Shown: positions 32,663-41,107, counted from the stretch's first letter. The stretch is 57,155 nucleotides of DNA from Anaerolineales bacterium (GCA_016927315.1 JAFGMV010000109.1:1-57155); one strand, 5' to 3'. The notes: generated by a model from the sequence alone, not told the origin. Program-made: numbers and translations.

Positions 32663-32701
32663 GGAAATCCAACCCAACGATTGCGAGAACAGGAGGAACG
32701 T

Positions 32702-33277
32702 ATGCACCCAGCTTTTCAGTACGGCCATTATCTGTTGAAACGTCAGGTCTTTGCCCTGACGGGGAAGTTCCGCTACTACAACCCCAGCGGCGAACTGGTG
32801 ATGTTCAGCCAGCAGAAGATGTTCAAGCTCAAGGAAGATATCCGCGTCTACACGGATGAGAACAAGACACAGGAACTGCTGGTCATCCAGGCGCGCCAGA
32901 TCATCGATTTCTCGGCTGCTTACGATGTCGTCGATGCGTCTTCCAATATGAAAGTCGGCGCCCTGCGCCGCCGGGGCCTCAAATCGATCCTGCGTGATGA
33001 ATGGGAAGTGCTGGATGTCAATGACCAGCCCATGGGTGTCATTCAGGAGGATAGTATGGGGCGAGCCATGCTGCGCCGGCTGCTGCTCGGCTCACTGCTG
33101 CCGCAGGATTACGATGCCGTTATCAACGGGCAGCGTGCCGCCGACCTGAAACAGCGCTTCAACCTGTTCCGTTATGAACTCGACGTGACCTTCGAGCCTG
33201 GCCTGGCCTTCGACCGGCGCCTGGGTCTGGCGGCTGGCATCCTGCTGGCGACCGTAGAAGGCAAGCAGAGCAGTTGA
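32702..33277 (+). CDS. LURP-one-related (phospholipid-scramblase-like fold) protein
   Basis: The 191-residue protein matches the LURP-one-related/tubby-like fold: FALTGKFRYYNPSGELVMFSQQKMFKLKEDI in the first strands, then repeated beta-hairpins. Members are cytosolic or membrane-associated beta-barrels of uncertain function; in eukaryotes the fold is shared with phospholipid scramblases. The start at 32702 is fixed by AGGAGG five bases upstream. It is the last gene of the amidase-transpeptidase series, on the same strand, 39 bases after copy 4, so a link to envelope biology is plausible but not shown. Confidence 0.85.
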   Translation: MHPAFQYGHYLLKRQVFALTGKFRYYNPSGELVMFSQQKMFKLKEDIRVYTDENKTQELLVIQARQIIDFSAAYDVVDASSNMKVGALRRRGLKSILRDEWEVLDVNDQPMGVIQEDSMGRAMLRRLLLGSLLPQDYDAVINGQRAADLKQRFNLFRYELDVTFEPGLAFDRRLGLAAGILLATVEGKQSS

Positions 33278-33372
33278 CGTTCCGGTAATTTGGTTTCTCC
33301 GGTTCCCGGGCGGTTAGCGCCGGGGCTGGTTGAAATTGAAAACAGCCAGCCTGTAAGGAAGGATAAATCTTT

Positions 33373-33552
33373 ATGGGTTGGTTTGTTTTGTTGAAGAGCG
33401 CTGGAAGTGGGTCAGATAAGACTGTAAAAGCGGGCGTTGTTATTCATCAAGCTGCCGGTTATCCTGGACGACATGGTTTTTATGTATCGTCCCATCAGCC
33501 GGTAGTTCATAGGCGCTTGTTGGCAATGGTATCATCATACCGACCCTTCTGA
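33373..33552 (+). CDS. Possible 59-residue small protein, unsupported by homology
   Basis: An ATG at 33373 opens a 59-codon frame ending TGA at 33550. AAGGAAGG lies about 12 bases upstream, which is far. The product (MGWFVLLKSAGSGSDK at its start) is basic and has no membrane segment or recognised domain. It may be chance. Listed because the region is otherwise empty. Confidence 0.2.
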   Translation: MGWFVLLKSAGSGSDKTVKAGVVIHQAAGYPGRHGFYVSSHQPVVHRRLLAMVSSYRPF

Positions 33553-33663
33553 TCCAGGTCAGGTCTGCCATGGGTACTACCCGAACAAGCGCCGCTCTCA
33601 TCCTGATCCTGTCCCTGTGGAATGAGCCCTGCAGAAAAAGTAGTGCAGAAAGCGTACCCTTGA

Positions 33664-33780
33664 TCGCCCACTTATTCAGAATACGTCGCCCACCTACGTA
33701 CCATTAGTCGCCCATCCAGGCAGCTTCTATCGCCCACCTACGCGCCGTGAGTCGCCCACATATTCAGCCCAGGTGGGCGA
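33664..33780. repeat. Array of TCGCCCA motifs spaced exactly 22 bp, ending with an inverted copy
   Basis: TCGCCCA begins at 33664, 33686, 33708, 33730 and 33752: five copies with an exact 22-base period and variable bases between. The first and fifth units share TCGCCCAC-TATTCAG, the second and fourth share TCGCCCACCTACG, giving an A-B-C-B-A pattern. An inverted copy (AGGTGGGCGA, 33771-33780) closes it and can pair with the fifth unit to form a hairpin before TTTATT. Confidence 0.9.
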
Positions 33781-33839
33781 TTTATTATCGATACTGGAGG
33801 CTGATAACGCAAGGGGCTTTGTCTGGCTGACCAGCCTTG

Positions 33840-36377
33840 CTATATCTTCCCGTCTTTGATCAAACGCATGAAAGTCTCGACGCAGCGGGGGTCGAATTTC
33901 TTTTCCGATTGCTCCAGCAGGAAGTTGATCGTCCTTTCCCTCGACCAGGCCCGGTTGTAAGGACGTTCGGACTGCACCGCATCCCAGACATCCACGATCG
34001 AGAAGATGCGGGCTGCCAGCGGGATCTGCTCCCCGACCAGGCCGCGCGGGTACCCGCTGCCGTCCCAATTCTCGTGGTGGCAGTAGGGAATCTCCAGGGC
34101 CTTTTCAAGGAAGGGGATGCGGGAGAGCAGGTCATAGCTGTGTTTTGGATGCTGCTTGATGATCTCGAACTCTTCCTTGGTCAGTTCCCCGGCCTTGCGG
34201 AGTATTCTGTCTGGGATGGCCATCTTGCCGATATCATGCAGGATAGCCCCGCGGCGGATTTGCACCAGTTCTTCGGCAGGAAGCCCCATCGTTTTTGCCA
34301 GGATGAGGGTCAATTCGGTCACCCGCCGGCTGTGGTTTTCAGTCTCTTTATCACGCAGTTCCAGGGCTCTGGCCCAGCCTTCCAGGGTGGTATCGTAGGC
34401 TTCGATCAGGTTTGCTTCGGCCAGTTTCCGTTCGGAGACCTCATATTGAAGCTGGATATTGATTTCATTCAACTCATTCGTGCGTTCCCGGACGCGTTCT
34501 TCCAGGAAATCACGGTATTTCTTCAATTCTTCCTCAGCCCGGATGCGCTCCTGCAGCAGCAGAGCCCCGTTCAGCGCGCTGCTGATATACTGCCGGATGG
34601 TTTCATAGACCATCCCGTCTCTGGGACCGATTTCCATAATAATGAAGCCAAGGTGGTCAGTCTGGAAATACAACGGCAGGAGCACCCAGCTCCTTCTGCG
34701 GTCTGGCAGTTGGAGCGCTTCAGGGACGAACCGGCAGGCGGGGAACTGCAGGCCGCCGGGACCCAGGTCGAAGCGCTGGCGGTCGTCGAAGGCCAGTACC
34801 ATGCGGGCCTGTTCTCCCACCTTGCCTTGATTGTCATACAGCGCTACAAAACAGCTTGTGATCCCCAGTTCGGGCAGGCTCTCATAGACAGTGTTCATCA
34901 ACTTATCGATGTCGAAGGTCGTCAGCAGCGCCTGTCCGGTGTCGCTGATCTGCAGGGTCCGCAGGATGGCCTGGTAGCGGTTGTTGGCCTGTGTGCGGGC
35001 TGCGACCTCGCCCACCATGGCCTGGGCGCGCTGCCAGGTTTCATTGATGCACAGCAGGCGGCTCTTCGCGTTCAGATACGGGTTGACCCGCTGTCCTAAT
35101 GTGTAGATCATTTCTTGCCAGCCGGTGATCTGGCCGTCTTTTTGTAAAGTCTTAATAAGCAGTTCTTCTAAGACATTCAGGAACCGTCCAGGATCACCAG
35201 AATTGAATGCGTCTAGGAAGGCGTCGTACAGGCGTTCAACCCATTGGATATCCGCTGCACCCTGTTGGTTCTGCTGGTTGTCTTTCCAGGCCCGGTACAC
35301 TTCAGTGATAATCCGTTCGCGCTGGTTGCCTGAGTCGGCTGGCCCTGCCGGATGTGCCGGGTGGGCGTCCGGCTCGTGTTTGATGATCTCCTGCGCCAGG
35401 GAGCAGCCGCAGGACTGCCGTACGACCAGCCGGGCCGGCAGGGTGATGGTTTCGGGCTTTGTCTTTCCAGTCAATTGGCTGTGCAGCATTTCGACGGCTT
35501 TCCGGCCCTGTTCGTATAAGGGCTGGGCGACAGTGGTCAGCGGCGACAGGGTGTAGCGGGATTCTTCGATATCGTCGAACCCGGTGACGGCAATATCCCC
35601 CGGGATGTCCAGCCCGCGTTCCTGCAGCACATCAATGATACCGACCGCCATACGGTCATTGGCCGAGACAATTACATCAGGATACCCAGCGACCCTGTCC
35701 AGTAGACCGGTTATGGCTTTCCTGCTGGTGGTGGCTGTAAACTGAGCCGTAACCACCAGGTCTTCATCGAATGCGATCTTGTGAGCTGCCAGGGTGTCGA
35801 GATAGGCCTGGTAGCGCTCATCGGCTTCGGCGTGTCCTTCCGGGCCGCGGATGAAGGCGATACGCTGGTGGCCGTGCACTTCAATCAGGTGCGAGACCAG
35901 ATTTCGCATCCCGATTGAATTGTCTACCAGGATATTGGAAGCGCCTTCCAGCGGCAGGGAGAGACTAACGACCGGCAGGCTGCGGAAGCGTGCATAAAAA
36001 CGTTCGAGCGTGTTTTCGTCGACATACCCGGCCAGTGTGCCTGAAAAGAGAATCAGGCCATCCAGGTTGCCGGTGTTGGCCAGGTCGTAGATCGCATTGC
36101 GCTCGGCCATATATACATAGATATCATGGGGAACTTCCAGCGGTGCGCCGGGGAAGAAGACCAGGTTCAGGTCCAGTTCTTCGGCTGCGTCAACAATCCC
36201 TGGCCAGATAATGGATTGGTACCTTTCTTCCAACTGTCCCAGGAAGACCCCGGCCGTCAGAGGCTTCTGAGGGTTGGGGCCGGGTCGGGTTTCCACGGTA
36301 TTTGCATGGGTTCCTGCCATACCATCATCCGTCATTATCATCGCTGCCTGGACTGCTGCAGGTCCTTTTACCATCAA
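33840..36377 (-). CDS. LacI-type sensor / GAF / HD-GYP fusion, probable c-di-GMP phosphodiesterase
   Basis: The 845-residue protein joins a sugar-binding domain of LacI/PurR type (about 38-330; GHQRIAFIRG and TGFDDIEESRYTLSPLTTV are hallmark segments), a helical region, a GAF-like domain (about 460-620), a coiled coil (620-675) and an HD-GYP domain (675-845). HD-GYP catalytic features are all there: HDIGK (714-718), HHENWDGSGYP (767-777). HD-GYP enzymes degrade c-di-GMP. There is no DNA-binding helix-turn-helix, so the sensor likely controls the enzyme and not a promoter. The start is uncertain: TTG/ATG at 36377-36372 without a clear ribosome site. Confidence 0.88.
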   Translation of the reverse strand: MMVKGPAAVQAAMIMTDDGMAGTHANTVETRPGPNPQKPLTAGVFLGQLEERYQSIIWPGIVDAAEELDLNLVFFPGAPLEVPHDIYVYMAERNAIYDLANTGNLDGLILFSGTLAGYVDENTLERFYARFRSLPVVSLSLPLEGASNILVDNSIGMRNLVSHLIEVHGHQRIAFIRGPEGHAEADERYQAYLDTLAAHKIAFDEDLVVTAQFTATTSRKAITGLLDRVAGYPDVIVSANDRMAVGIIDVLQERGLDIPGDIAVTGFDDIEESRYTLSPLTTVAQPLYEQGRKAVEMLHSQLTGKTKPETITLPARLVVRQSCGCSLAQEIIKHEPDAHPAHPAGPADSGNQRERIITEVYRAWKDNQQNQQGAADIQWVERLYDAFLDAFNSGDPGRFLNVLEELLIKTLQKDGQITGWQEMIYTLGQRVNPYLNAKSRLLCINETWQRAQAMVGEVAARTQANNRYQAILRTLQISDTGQALLTTFDIDKLMNTVYESLPELGITSCFVALYDNQGKVGEQARMVLAFDDRQRFDLGPGGLQFPACRFVPEALQLPDRRRSWVLLPLYFQTDHLGFIIMEIGPRDGMVYETIRQYISSALNGALLLQERIRAEEELKKYRDFLEERVRERTNELNEINIQLQYEVSERKLAEANLIEAYDTTLEGWARALELRDKETENHSRRVTELTLILAKTMGLPAEELVQIRRGAILHDIGKMAIPDRILRKAGELTKEEFEIIKQHPKHSYDLLSRIPFLEKALEIPYCHHENWDGSGYPRGLVGEQIPLAARIFSIVDVWDAVQSERPYNRAWSRERTINFLLEQSEKKFDPRCVETFMRLIKDGKI

Positions 36378-36508
36378 TGCAGCCGTAACCGTATTGTATC
36401 CTTATTATATTATTGAAGAATGGGGAAATGTAAATGAGCGCCTGGGCGCCCTCGACCCGGGGCCGGTTCCCATTTCTGATGAATTGCTAATATTATTGGC
36501 CGCAGTTT

Positions 36509-36514
36509 TATGAT
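36509..36514 (+). promoter_or_regulatory. -10 box of the 36520 gene, apparently leaderless
   Basis: TATGAT ends 5 bases before the ATG at 36520. Transcription would start on or beside the start codon. No ribosome binding site is visible. Confidence 0.35.
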
Positions 36515-36519
36515 AGAGT

Positions 36520-36948
36520 ATGCATATGACGAACCAGGCTTTATTTTCCGGGTTGGTATTTGATGAAGAAGACCGCCTTGTTGAAACCGTCCTTGTTGGG
36601 GATGAATCCTGCTACGTGGTTGATGATGCCGGTTTCCGCCGGCACATTCCCTCCGAACAGGTTGATCGCCAGGTGCTGGAAGCCATGCGCGCCCAGATCG
36701 AAGGGAAGGAAGACCTGCTGACTGAGCAGGCAGCCCGGATGCTGGGCCAGGAGGATATCTTCACCAAAGCAGCCCTGGAGCAGCAGTTCAAAAATTTCGA
36801 TCAGCAGTTCGATCAGATCTTCCAGGCCGGCCTCCCGGAAGAAGGGCGGGCTTACATGGGCATGCTGGGTTTCAAGATCGTGATCAATGTCCACGGCGAG
36901 GTCATCGGCATGGAACAGCCTGGCGCCATCGGCGAAGGGGATGAGTGA
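36520..36948 (+). CDS. Hypothetical protein, 142 residues
   Basis: The product is acidic and predicted soluble, with an N-terminal strand-rich segment (GLVFDEEDRLVETVLVGDESCYVV) and a helical C-terminal half containing a QFKNFDQQFDQIFQ coil-like run. I recognise no family or catalytic motif. Start may be 36520 or the ATG two codons later; both lie right behind a -10 box. It lies 38 bases before the Nudix-type regulator and diverges from the HD-GYP gene. The codon pattern and a clear frame support a real gene. Confidence 0.7.
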   Translation: MHMTNQALFSGLVFDEEDRLVETVLVGDESCYVVDDAGFRRHIPSEQVDRQVLEAMRAQIEGKEDLLTEQAARMLGQEDIFTKAALEQQFKNFDQQFDQIFQAGLPEEGRAYMGMLGFKIVINVHGEVIGMEQPGAIGEGDE

Positions 36949-36970
36949 ACTGCCGGATCCATTAAAGTTG

Positions 36971-36976
36971 TATAAT
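36971..36976 (+). promoter_or_regulatory. -10 box of the Nudix regulator, near-leaderless
   Basis: TATAAT ends 10 bases before the ATG at 36987, leaving a leader of about 4 bases. No ribosome binding site is seen. Confidence 0.4.
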
Positions 36977-36986
36977 CTAGATAATT

Positions 36987-37640
36987 ATGTCTGAGATAAC
37001 CCTGGATGTCCGTATCGTAGTTTTCAGCCTGGATGAGGATACCCTGCAGGTTTTGCTTTTGCCCTGTGGCGAAGCGCCGGACTGCTGGACCCTGCCGGGA
37101 GGCCCGGTCCAGGTCGATGAATCCCTGGAAGAGGCCGCCGGACGTGCGCTGGACAATCGTGTCGACCGGGAGCAGGTCTATCTCGAACAGTTGTATACCT
37201 ATGGGGAACCGCAGCGGGTCCCTGCCCGGCGGCTGGTGAGCGTGAGCTATTTTGCCCTGTCGCCCGCCAATGCTCGCTGTGCGGCCCGGACGGAAAGCGA
37301 GCGCTGGTACCCGCTGGAAAAGGTCCCCGGCCTTGTCCATGACCATGCCGAGATCGTGAAATATGCCCTGCGGCGGCTGCGCTATAAACTGGAATACAGC
37401 GCCGCCGGGTTCCAGCTGCTGCCGGATGAGTTCACCCTTAGTGAACTGCAGCATACGTATGAGATCGTCCTGGGTGAAAAGCTCGATAAGCGGAATTTCC
37501 GCCGCCGCATCCTGCAGTCGAATATCATCGAGGAGACCAACCACCTGCGTACGGGCGAAGGGCAGGGACGTCCCGCCCGTCTGTATCGCTACCGGCCCGA
37601 TGCAGTGGCCGAGGTCAAGGCGCGCAGGCTTTTTCCCTGA
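36987..37640 (+). CDS. NrtR-like regulator: Nudix domain plus winged helix
   Basis: The 217-residue protein has a Nudix domain (about 5-140) followed by a C-terminal winged helix (about 150-217), the layout of the NrtR family of repressors. Its Nudix box is degenerate: GGPVQVDESLEEAAGRALDNRV lacks the REUxEE acids that bind the catalytic metals, which fits a ligand-sensing, non-hydrolysing role. NrtR proteins sense ADP-ribose or related nucleotides and control NAD or sugar pathways; the target here is unknown. The MFS gene follows after a terminator, so regulation of it is not implied by the layout. Confidence 0.85.
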   Translation: MSEITLDVRIVVFSLDEDTLQVLLLPCGEAPDCWTLPGGPVQVDESLEEAAGRALDNRVDREQVYLEQLYTYGEPQRVPARRLVSVSYFALSPANARCAARTESERWYPLEKVPGLVHDHAEIVKYALRRLRYKLEYSAAGFQLLPDEFTLSELQHTYEIVLGEKLDKRNFRRRILQSNIIEETNHLRTGEGQGRPARLYRYRPDAVAEVKARRLFP

Positions 37641-37661
37641 CCGCCTGTCCTGTTGAGAATT

Positions 37662-37684
37662 GCCGCCATCCCGGCGGCCTTTTT
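37662..37684 (+). terminator. Rho-independent terminator after the Nudix gene
   Basis: GCCGCC and GGCGGC form a 6-bp GC stem around ATCCC, followed by CTTTTT. It starts 21 bases after the stop. Confidence 0.8.
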
Positions 37685-37703
37685 ATATTTCAAGGAGCAG
37701 CCA

Positions 37704-38915
37704 ATGCCCGAGAGAGAACGCTCTGTACTGCAGCGGGTGCATCCCAATATCTGGGTGGTAACGGTAACTTCATTCCTGACGGATGTTTCTTCAGAGATGG
37801 TCTTCAACCTGCTCCCGCTGTTCCTGGCCAATGTGTTGGGAGTCCGGACGGCCGTGATCGGCTTGATCGACGGCCTGGCCGAGACCACCGCCAGCCTGAC
37901 GAAAATCTATTCCGGGGCGCTTTCGGACAGGCTTGGCCGGCGCAAGTGGCTGGCTGTAACCGGTTACGGTCTCTCGACGCTGGCAAAACCTTTCCTGTAC
38001 ATGGCCGCCACCTGGGGCTGGGTGCTGGGAGTGCGTATCTCCGACCGGCTTGGAAAAGGCATTCGCACTGCGCCGCGGGATGCACTGGTGGCTGGCAGCA
38101 TCGAACCCGACCAGCGCGGGCTGGCATTTGGCCTGCACCGGGCCGGAGATACGGCTGGCGCCTTTGTCGGCCTGGGCCTGGCGGCCTTCATCCTCTGGAC
38201 CAACCAGACCGGGGCGGGGGAATTGAGCCGCTCCACATTCCAACTGGTGGTGCTGGCCAGTATCATCCCGGCCTTGCTGGCCGTCCTGGTGCTGGCGCTG
38301 GGCGCCAGGGAAACATCCACGCGGGCGGCGCATCCCGCGCCGCTGCTGCGGCTGCGGGATATGGACGGGCGCTTCAAAACCTTCCTGGGGGTGGTTGTCC
38401 TGTTCACCCTGGGGAATTCTTCGGATGCTTTTATCATCCTGCGCGGGCAAGAGCGCGGCCTGAACATCCTGCAGATCATGGGCATGCTGATGACCTTCAA
38501 CCTGGTCTATGCCCTTCTGTCTGGGCCGTTGGGCGCGCTCTCGGACAGGCTCGGCAGGCGCAGGCTGATCCTGTCGGGCTGGCTGGCTTATGGGCTGGTC
38601 TACCTGGGTTTTGCGCTTTCACGGTCTGGCTGGCAGGTATGGACCCTGTTCGGTCTGTATGGGGTCTATTATGCCGCTACGGAAGGGGCCGCCAAGGCCA
38701 TAGTGGCCGACTTTGTCCCTGAAGAGAAACGCGGTACGGCCTACGGTCTGTTCAACGCTGCCATCGGCCTGACTGCTTTCCCGGCCTCCCTGCTGGCCGG
38801 CTTGCTGTGGCAGGGGCTGGGAAGCTGGCCCGGGTTCGGTCCTTCGGCGCCGTTCCTGTTCGGCGCCGGGCTGGCGCTGCTCTCGGGAGTATTGTTCTGG
38901 CGCCTGGTACGCTAA
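37704..38915 (+). CDS. Major facilitator superfamily transporter
   Basis: The 403-residue protein has 12 hydrophobic segments and typical MFS loops: GALSDRLGRRKWL between helices 2 and 3 and the repeat GALSDRLGRRRLIL in the second half. KGIRTAPRDALVAGS is characteristic of a subgroup of uncharacterised MFS exporters. The substrate is unknown. The ATG at 37704 has AAGGAG six bases upstream and begins after the terminator; an upstream in-frame ATG at 37653 lies within that terminator hairpin and is unlikely. No regulator sits directly beside it except the Nudix gene. Confidence 0.9.
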   Translation: MPERERSVLQRVHPNIWVVTVTSFLTDVSSEMVFNLLPLFLANVLGVRTAVIGLIDGLAETTASLTKIYSGALSDRLGRRKWLAVTGYGLSTLAKPFLYMAATWGWVLGVRISDRLGKGIRTAPRDALVAGSIEPDQRGLAFGLHRAGDTAGAFVGLGLAAFILWTNQTGAGELSRSTFQLVVLASIIPALLAVLVLALGARETSTRAAHPAPLLRLRDMDGRFKTFLGVVVLFTLGNSSDAFIILRGQERGLNILQIMGMLMTFNLVYALLSGPLGALSDRLGRRRLILSGWLAYGLVYLGFALSRSGWQVWTLFGLYGVYYAATEGAAKAIVADFVPEEKRGTAYGLFNAAIGLTAFPASLLAGLLWQGLGSWPGFGPSAPFLFGAGLALLSGVLFWRLVR

Positions 38916-39040
38916 AATCGAGGTATCTTGATGTCCTTACAACGGCGAAGTAATCTCATGAAAATTGGTTTCATTGATAGATGGGAGATTGCTCAACTGC
39001 ACGATATCAAACGTTGTGCGGTGATAGTAATCGATAGCTA

Positions 39041-39919
39041 ATGGCAAAGACAAAGGGTTCCAAAACAAGCAGTTTCGGCACGACTGCCCGCATCGGTCAC
39101 GACTCTTCGGCGTATTACAACTCGAGGATGTATGCGGAATATTCTGAAACCGGGAAACAAGCCCCGGATGTACCCTTCCCGCAGGAACTTGAGAACCGGG
39201 TCATCGGCGCCAGCGCCGAGCGGATGAACGATCTCCCGGACCGGTCGCTGCACCTGATGGTGACCTCGCCGCCTTATAATGTTTCCAAGGAGTATGACCA
39301 GGACCTGACCCTGGGAGAATATCTCAGCTTTCTGCAGCGTGTTTTCAGTGAGACCTATCGGGTATTGGTACATGGCGGGCGGGCCTGTATCAATGTCGCT
39401 AATCTGGGCCGCAAGCCGTATATTCCCCTGTCTGATTACATCTCAAGGATGATGCTGGAGATCGGTTTCCTGATGCGCGGGGAGATCATCTGGAACAAAG
39501 GCGCCGGGGCAGGGGTCTCCATGGCCTGGGGCAGCTGGCAGTCGGCCAGCAACCCGGTCCTGCGCGATGTGCACGAGTACATCCTGGTTTTCTCGAAGGG
39601 TTCCTTTCAGCGCAGGAGACCGGATGGAAAAGAGAATACCATCAGCAAAGAAGACTTCATGGAATGGACCAAATCAGTCTGGGCGTTCAACCCCGAATCT
39701 GCCCGCAAGGTCGGGCATCCGGCGCCCTTCCCGGTTGAACTACCCTATCGCCTGATGCAGCTGTACACCTTTACCGGGGATGTGGTCCTGGATCCATTCA
39801 TGGGCAGCGGCACCACTGCCCTGGCGGCGCTGAAGGCCGGTCGGAAGTTTATTGGTTATGAGGTTGATCCTGAGTACCTGGAGCTGGCTGAAGAGCGTAT
39901 CGATTTATTTGTTGAATAA
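39041..39919 (+). CDS. Orphan site-specific DNA methyltransferase (beta-type, N4-cytosine or N6-adenine)
   Basis: The 292-residue protein has the catalytic motif TSPPYN (75-80) before the S-adenosylmethionine motif DPFMGSGTT (251-259), the beta-class order. TSPPY occurs in both N4-cytosine and N6-adenine enzymes, so the base is not decided. Between them lies ANLGRKPYIPLSDY and a likely target-recognition stretch. There is no restriction nuclease, specificity gene or repair gene nearby that would make a restriction system; the HhH glycosylase downstream is a different repair type. Possible role: epigenetic marking or relic of a restriction system. Spacing and lack of a visible ribosome site leave the start slightly uncertain. 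Confidence 0.88.
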   Translation: MAKTKGSKTSSFGTTARIGHDSSAYYNSRMYAEYSETGKQAPDVPFPQELENRVIGASAERMNDLPDRSLHLMVTSPPYNVSKEYDQDLTLGEYLSFLQRVFSETYRVLVHGGRACINVANLGRKPYIPLSDYISRMMLEIGFLMRGEIIWNKGAGAGVSMAWGSWQSASNPVLRDVHEYILVFSKGSFQRRRPDGKENTISKEDFMEWTKSVWAFNPESARKVGHPAPFPVELPYRLMQLYTFTGDVVLDPFMGSGTTALAALKAGRKFIGYEVDPEYLELAEERIDLFVE

Positions 39920-39948
39920 GGGATCATGGTGGACAGCATGTTGAAGGA

Positions 39949-40218
39949 GTGTGGACCATGGGCGTCATGATGCAGGCTATCTACTGGGATCATCCCCGCC
40001 TGGATAAAAAGGAATATCAGTGGTGGAAGTTCGTCGAGAGCCGCATCCCGCAGCTGGCCCGGTCGGGTTTTACGGCGCTCTGGCTGCCGCCGGTCTATAA
40101 GGCGGCCAACCTCTCCGCTCCTTCCATGGGCTGTGACCCGTATGATTACTATGACCTGGGGGAGTTCGACCAGAAAGGTTCGGGCCGGGCGCCGTTCTAT
40201 GCCCGGCAGCTCTCATAG
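39949..40218 (+). pseudogene. Truncated alpha-amylase gene (N-terminal fragment)
   Basis: The 89-residue frame starts WTMGVMMQAIYWD and continues with ARSGFTALWLPPVYKA and SMGCDPYDYYDLGEFDQKGS, the first strands of the GH13 catalytic barrel (the alpha-amylase type that ends near YDLGEYDQKG in this region). It then breaks off into APFYARQLS and a stop, where more than 300 residues including all catalytic acids should follow. The next gene begins 5 bases later. The rest is deleted, so it is a remnant. Confidence 0.75.
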
Positions 40219-40222
40219 GTGT

Positions 40223-41107
40223 ATGCACATGACGAAATTGAAGCTGTCTGCCCGCCAGCCGTTTAGTTTCCACCATACCGTGTGCTCGCACGGCTGGTAC
40301 CAGCTGCCGCCCTTTGTTTATGAGGAAGAAGCCGGCCGGCTGGAATATCTCCTGTGCCTGTCGAACGGCCGGGTGGTTGACTTAACCGCCCGGGGGGTCG
40401 CAGGCGGGGTCAGTGTCGAAGTGACTGGGGAGCTTTCCAGTGAGGAGCGTTCTGAGGTCAGGCGGGTAGTCGCCTGGGTTTTTGATCTCGACCGGGACCT
40501 GTCTGCTTTTTATGCTGCCATCCGGCGCGAACCGAAGCTGGCCCATGTAGCACAGAAAGCCTGCGGGCGGGTGCTGCGCTCGGCGACCTTCTTCGAGGAC
40601 GTGGTCAAGACCATCCTGACCACCAATACGCTCTGGGCGGCTACCATCCGCATGACAGCCAACCTGGTTGGCCAGTTTGGCGACCCGCTGCCCGGGGATA
40701 CCAGCCGCCGGGCTTTCCCCACACCGCAGCGCCTGGCGGCCGTACCGGTGGAAGTCCTCAAGGAAGAGACCCGCCTGGGCTACCGGGCGCCCTATATCCG
40801 TGAACTGGCGGAGCGGGCGGCCAGCGGCGACCTGGAAATCGAAGCCTTCAAAACCTGCAGCCTGCCGACACTGGAACTGCGCAAAGAACTGCTAAAGATC
40901 AAGGGCGTGGGCGCCTATGCGGCCGCCAACCTGCTGATGATCCTGGGCCGCAGCGATTTCATCCCGCTGGATTCCTGGGCGCTCAAATCTGTTTCGAACG
41001 AGTGGCACGACGGACAACCGGTCGAATTCTCTGATGTTGAAGCCGCCTTCGAACAGTGGGGTACCTGGAAGGGACTGGTCTATTGGGTCTGGGATTGGAA
41101 GGGGTAG
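40223..41107 (+). CDS. HhH-GPD family DNA glycosylase (AlkA-like)
   Basis: The 294-residue protein has the helix-hairpin-helix motif LLKIKGVGAYAA and, 20 residues later, the catalytic Asp of FIPLDSWA, as in base-excision glycosylases of the AlkA/OGG class. These flip and cleave damaged bases. The N-terminal domain (PFSFHHTVCSHGWYQLPPF) is like that of some 3-methyladenine/8-oxoguanine glycosylases; a precise substrate is unclear. The ATG at 40223 or the one at 40229 begins it; an upstream frame from 40133 overlaps the amylase remnant. Position beside the orphan methyltransferase may be chance. Confidence 0.88.
   Translation: MHMTKLKLSARQPFSFHHTVCSHGWYQLPPFVYEEEAGRLEYLLCLSNGRVVDLTARGVAGGVSVEVTGELSSEERSEVRRVVAWVFDLDRDLSAFYAAIRREPKLAHVAQKACGRVLRSATFFEDVVKTILTTNTLWAATIRMTANLVGQFGDPLPGDTSRRAFPTPQRLAAVPVEVLKEETRLGYRAPYIRELAERAASGDLEIEAFKTCSLPTLELRKELLKIKGVGAYAAANLLMILGRSDFIPLDSWALKSVSNEWHDGQPVEFSDVEAAFEQWGTWKGLVYWVWDWKG

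Larger units (their letters stand above)
33278..33839. other. Intergenic region between convergent genes
   Basis: About 560 bases separate the LURP-one gene and the HD-GYP gene. It holds a possible short reading frame (33373-33552) and a remarkable phased repeat array (33664-33780), both listed. Apart from these I see no gene, RNA or promoter in it. Confidence 0.6.

Noticed and set aside
33664-33780. CRISPR array
   Set aside because: The repeated core is only 7-8 bases with 14-base gaps, far below CRISPR repeat length, and no cas gene is near.
33837-35099. A 420-codon plus-strand frame
   Set aside because: It is antisense to the HD-GYP gene, whose domains are clear on the other strand.
39041-41107. 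Restriction-modification system with the neighbouring glycosylase
   Set aside because: The glycosylase is an HhH base-excision repair type, not a restriction nuclease; no nuclease domain was found.
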